A stretch of DNA of 54,785 nt, taken from positions 1 through 54,785 of the forward strand of contig JACRKX010000035.1 in the NCBI GenBank assembly GCA_016219715.1, written 5' to 3'. Positions 52,598 to 54,785 of the stretch are shown piece by piece. The stretch is from Actinomycetota bacterium (GTDB taxonomy: Bacteria > Actinomycetota > Thermoleophilia > Solirubrobacterales > JACPNS01). Positions within the stretch are counted from its first letter, which is position 1; each line of letters begins with the position of its first letter. Under the pieces are notes generated by a model. It worked only from the letters and a program-made list of their open reading frames with translations, was not told the DNA's origin and did no database searches. The position numbers and the translations under genes were made by a program.

Positions 52598-53941
52598 TCA
52601 GCGATCGCACTGGATCGGCATCCACGCGTACAGCCGCACGCTCAACGGGTCGGCGTTGGCCGAGGCCACGATCGGATCGGTCGAGTCGGGAGGCCGTAGC
52701 TCGCCAAAGATCCAGCGCACCGTCGGCCGGTTGTTGCGCGACACGTCGGCCAGCTCGAAGTACTTCCATTTCGAGATCTTGCGGCCATATCGCTTGAGCC
52801 GCATGTTGCGCAGCGTGTAGTTGGGATCGCAGTAGCGCATCTCGTCGAGCAGCGTGAACTGGTCGGTGCCGGCGCGCACGATGCCGCGGACCATGCCGCC
52901 ACCCGCCACCCCAGTGGTCGCGGCCGATGCGTAGGTGGCCTCGCCGAACTGCGGCTTGGGGTTGTAGGTGCTGTAGGGCATGTTGTTGTCGACCTGCTTC
53001 TCGCCGGGCAGCACGATCAGCTGGGTAGCCGACTCGCCGAAGTACTGACCGACCATGTAGGCGCGACCGGGGCCATAGCCGCTCTTGAAGATGTGATGCC
53101 CGAGCGTCTGCGGCGGCAGCACGGGCGCAAGCGTGGTCGATCCGCAGCCGAAGTCGTAGACACGCGCCTTGGCGTCGAGCCACGACGGCAGCGCACGACG
53201 GTCGACGAATCCGCGCACGCGCAGCGCGGCGGTGCGCCCGGGACGGGACTTGCCGCCCGGCGAGCCGAGCGCCGGATTGAAGGCGACCATCGTGAAGTTC
53301 GGGTCGCGCAGCCAGCGCCAGGTGGTGACCGGCGCCAGCGGTTCACCGGCCATCGTCGTGACCGGTACGGGCGAGAGCCGGCAGGCGTCGCCCTGGATCT
53401 CGAAGGCACGCGTCGCGTCGCGGCCGGCCCATTTGCTGCCGACGTACCACCCCCAACGCTCGGGGTGGCGTTTGATCTGAGAGACGTCCTCCCAATGAAT
53501 CGTCGTTATCGGGCGACCGAAGCTGTCGCTCACATCGTAGCTGTAGAGACCGTCGATCGGCCGCAGTGACTCGAGGAAGCGCGCCTCCTTACGTGTGGTG
53601 CGGTCCTCGGTGCCGCGGCGCGCGACGCGGCACGACGGCAAGTTCGGCGCCGGGTAGTGCGTGCGGCGCACGCCGTTGCCGAACTTGCGCCAGATAACTG
53701 TGTTCTGCCCGCGCGGGGTGAAGCCGTAGAACGGAAAGCCGTATGGCGTGCTGTGACGCCAGACATCGTTCTGGCGCAGCGCCGGGAACGCTGGCCCAAG
53801 CGCGGGTTTGGCGCACTGGGCGGCGAATGGGCTTGGCTTGGCCGGCTTGCGCTTGGCGGCGGCCGTTCCCGGCGCGGCCAGCGCGGTAGCCGTCACGGCG
53901 ATCAAGGAAAGCAGCAGAGTGATCGAGCGAAATCGTCCCAT
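52598..53941 (-). CDS. Secreted protein of unknown function
   Basis: This 447-residue protein has a clear signal peptide (SITLLLSLIAVTATALA, cleavage near the AAPGTAAA stretch). The mature part is rich in Trp, Tyr and Arg, with several cysteines. Segments such as TPYGFPFYGFTPRGQNTVIW, HWEDVSQIKRHPERWGWYV and AGTDQFTLLDEMRYCDPNY suggest a beta-rich fold that I do not recognise. No catalytic triad is evident. Its frame continues upstream into the damaged GNAT frame, but ATG 53941 before the signal peptide is the natural start; TATCTC lies seven to eight bases before it, allowing a leaderless mRNA. It is inserted between proA and proB. Confidence 0.7.
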   Translation of the reverse strand: MGRFRSITLLLSLIAVTATALAAPGTAAAKRKPAKPSPFAAQCAKPALGPAFPALRQNDVWRHSTPYGFPFYGFTPRGQNTVIWRKFGNGVRRTHYPAPNLPSCRVARRGTEDRTTRKEARFLESLRPIDGLYSYDVSDSFGRPITTIHWEDVSQIKRHPERWGWYVGSKWAGRDATRAFEIQGDACRLSPVPVTTMAGEPLAPVTTWRWLRDPNFTMVAFNPALGSPGGKSRPGRTAALRVRGFVDRRALPSWLDAKARVYDFGCGSTTLAPVLPPQTLGHHIFKSGYGPGRAYMVGQYFGESATQLIVLPGEKQVDNNMPYSTYNPKPQFGEATYASAATTGVAGGGMVRGIVRAGTDQFTLLDEMRYCDPNYTLRNMRLKRYGRKISKWKYFELADVSRNNRPTVRWIFGELRPPDSTDPIVASANADPLSVRLYAWMPIQCDR

Positions 53942-53999
53942 CGGAGAGATAACAACACCGCCGACCTGCCGATGCGGTCTGCCTCTACGCGGGCGGGCG

Positions 54000-54484
54000 T
54001 CAGCCGTCGAAGCCGAGTCTGAAGTGCTTGCTGACCACGGTGAAGCCCTCGCGTTCGTAGAGAGTCGAACCGCGTCGAGTCCACGCTCGCGCGCCAGGTC
54101 GACCAGGTAGCCCAGCAGCGCGGCACCGTAGCCGTGTGAGCGCCACTGCCCTGCGGTGACGAGATCGTCGACGTAGAGCGACCGGCCGTGGGCAAGGTTG
54201 AGGATGATGCGGTAGCCGGCAACGGCACGGCAGTCATTGCCCTCGAACAGCCCGACGATGCGATAGCCGTCTTCCTGGTGCATGCCCCGGTAGCGAGCGC
54301 TGAAGGTTCCGAGCGTCAGGTCGGTGCGCAACTCGTGCATGACCGGATAGGCCGCCTCGACGTCGGCGTCTCCGGTGCCGAGTTCACGGATAGTGAAGGC
54401 AGCGTCGGGCCGCCGGGCCGGGGAGGCCGCTGGCTCTGGTGGCTGCTGGTCGAGCGTTGGCTGTTCGGGCGGTTGTTCGCTCAC
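54000..54484 (-). pseudogene. GNAT acetyltransferase, frame-disrupted
   Basis: From GTG 54484 the protein has a Pro/Gln-rich leader, then GNAT motifs: YRIILNLAHGRSLYVDDLVT and the Q-W-R-S-H-G-Y-G-A-A-L-L acetyl-CoA loop. The frame breaks near 54060-54064 after GLDAVRL. In another frame the expected end resumes as LYEREGFTVVSKHFRLGF and stops at 54000. About 11 residues normally joining these parts (the DSG..R..AH segment) are missing, a loss near 34 bases. It is either a recent pseudogene or an assembly error. Left uncorrected, the frame would read on into the secreted protein. Confidence 0.7.
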
Positions 54485-54494
54485 AACGAGCAGC

Positions 54495-54785
54495 CTACGT
54501 CAGCACGAGATGGTCGCGGTGCACGGCCTCGTCGGTCGCGCGCGGCATCAGCCGCTGGACCGCGTCGAGCTTCATACCCTTGATCTGGCGCAGCTCTTCG
54601 GCGCTGTAGTTGACGATGCCCTTGGCGACGACGCGACCGTCGTCGGCGGCGATCTCGACCGCGTCGCCGGCCGAGAACTCGCCCGTCACATCGACGATGC
54701 CGACCGGCAGCAGGCTCGTGCCCTGACCGGTGAGCGCACGCTCGGCTCCGGCGTCGATCACGATCGTGCCGCAGGACTCCTTGGC
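54495..54785 (-). CDS. proB: Glutamate 5-kinase ProB, C-terminal part (runs off the right edge)
   Basis: The last 96 residues include GTIVIDAGAERAL, then TSLLPVGIVDVTGEFSAGDAV and IVNYSAEELRQIKGMK. This is the PUA domain that ends bacterial glutamate 5-kinases. ProB makes gamma-glutamyl phosphate, the substrate of ProA. The 5' part lies beyond the window. It stops 10 bases before the disrupted GNAT start. Confidence 0.9.
   Translation of the reverse strand, partial: AKESCGTIVIDAGAERALTGQGTSLLPVGIVDVTGEFSAGDAVEIAADDGRVVAKGIVNYSAEELRQIKGMKLDAVQRLMPRATDEAVHRDHLVLT

Overview
The window is high-GC bacterial chromosome. Short stop/start overlaps (ATGA, GTGA, TGATG) link many genes, and GTG/TTG starts are common. 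It carries the housekeeping gene order typical of Actinomycetota: proB-proA-nadD-rsfS, leuS, comEA-comEC-holA-rpsT, murJ, lepA, hrcA-dnaJ-prmA and phoH-ybeY-era. An F420-type nitroreductase, trans-enoyl-reductase and HadA/HadB-like proteins, and secreted propeller/PKD proteins with a basic two-cysteine C-terminal module point to Thermoleophilia (Solirubrobacterales-like). That placement is inference, not shown by a marker tree.

Layout, left to right (most genes read right to left). 1-4192: envelope-glycan genes, namely two acyltransferase/glycosyltransferase pairs and an amidase, downstream of era. 4226-7045: era, ybeY, phoH and a GatB/YqeY protein. 7101-11140: a quinone-oxidoreductase-like enzyme, then prmA, dnaJ and hrcA. 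11168-12837: an ABC exporter pair on the plus strand. 12847-15740: an alpha/beta hydrolase, a HadA/HadB-like dehydratase pair and a DUF4234 membrane protein. 15750-23798: lepA (frame-disrupted), murJ, rpsT (plus strand), holA, comEC and comEA. 23920-26413: rmuC and an MpaB-like (DUF2236) oxygenase on the plus strand. 26506-30789: a secreted beta-propeller/PKD protein and leuS.

30801-50268 is an accessory block set between leuS and rsfS. It holds a small ddn/SRPBCC/membrane-protein operon, a GNAT, an SDR (frame-disrupted), a diguanylate cyclase, a complete narGHJI operon ending in a membrane-anchored cytochrome c, a divergent pair of small membrane proteins, a saccharopine-dehydrogenase-like enoyl reductase, a second secreted PKD protein, an ArsR-SulP operon with a clear operator, tRNA-Ala(GGC), arfB and a PIN-like toxin-type gene. 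50277-54785 returns to the backbone with rsfS, nadD, proA, a secreted protein of unknown function, a disrupted GNAT and the 3' part of proB.

Functionally, the respiratory block would take electrons to nitrate on the cytoplasmic face (NarG has no Tat signal). NarI supplies the haem b pair, and the co-transcribed cytochrome c offers an extra periplasmic contact. The divergent membrane pair is the least understood part and the best candidate for something undescribed. Three genes (lepA, a GNAT, an SDR) show small frame-breaking losses, so either recent decay or base-level assembly errors must be considered. Intergenic regions hold several near-perfect palindromes, at 8086-8110, 13884-13996 and 49163-49188.
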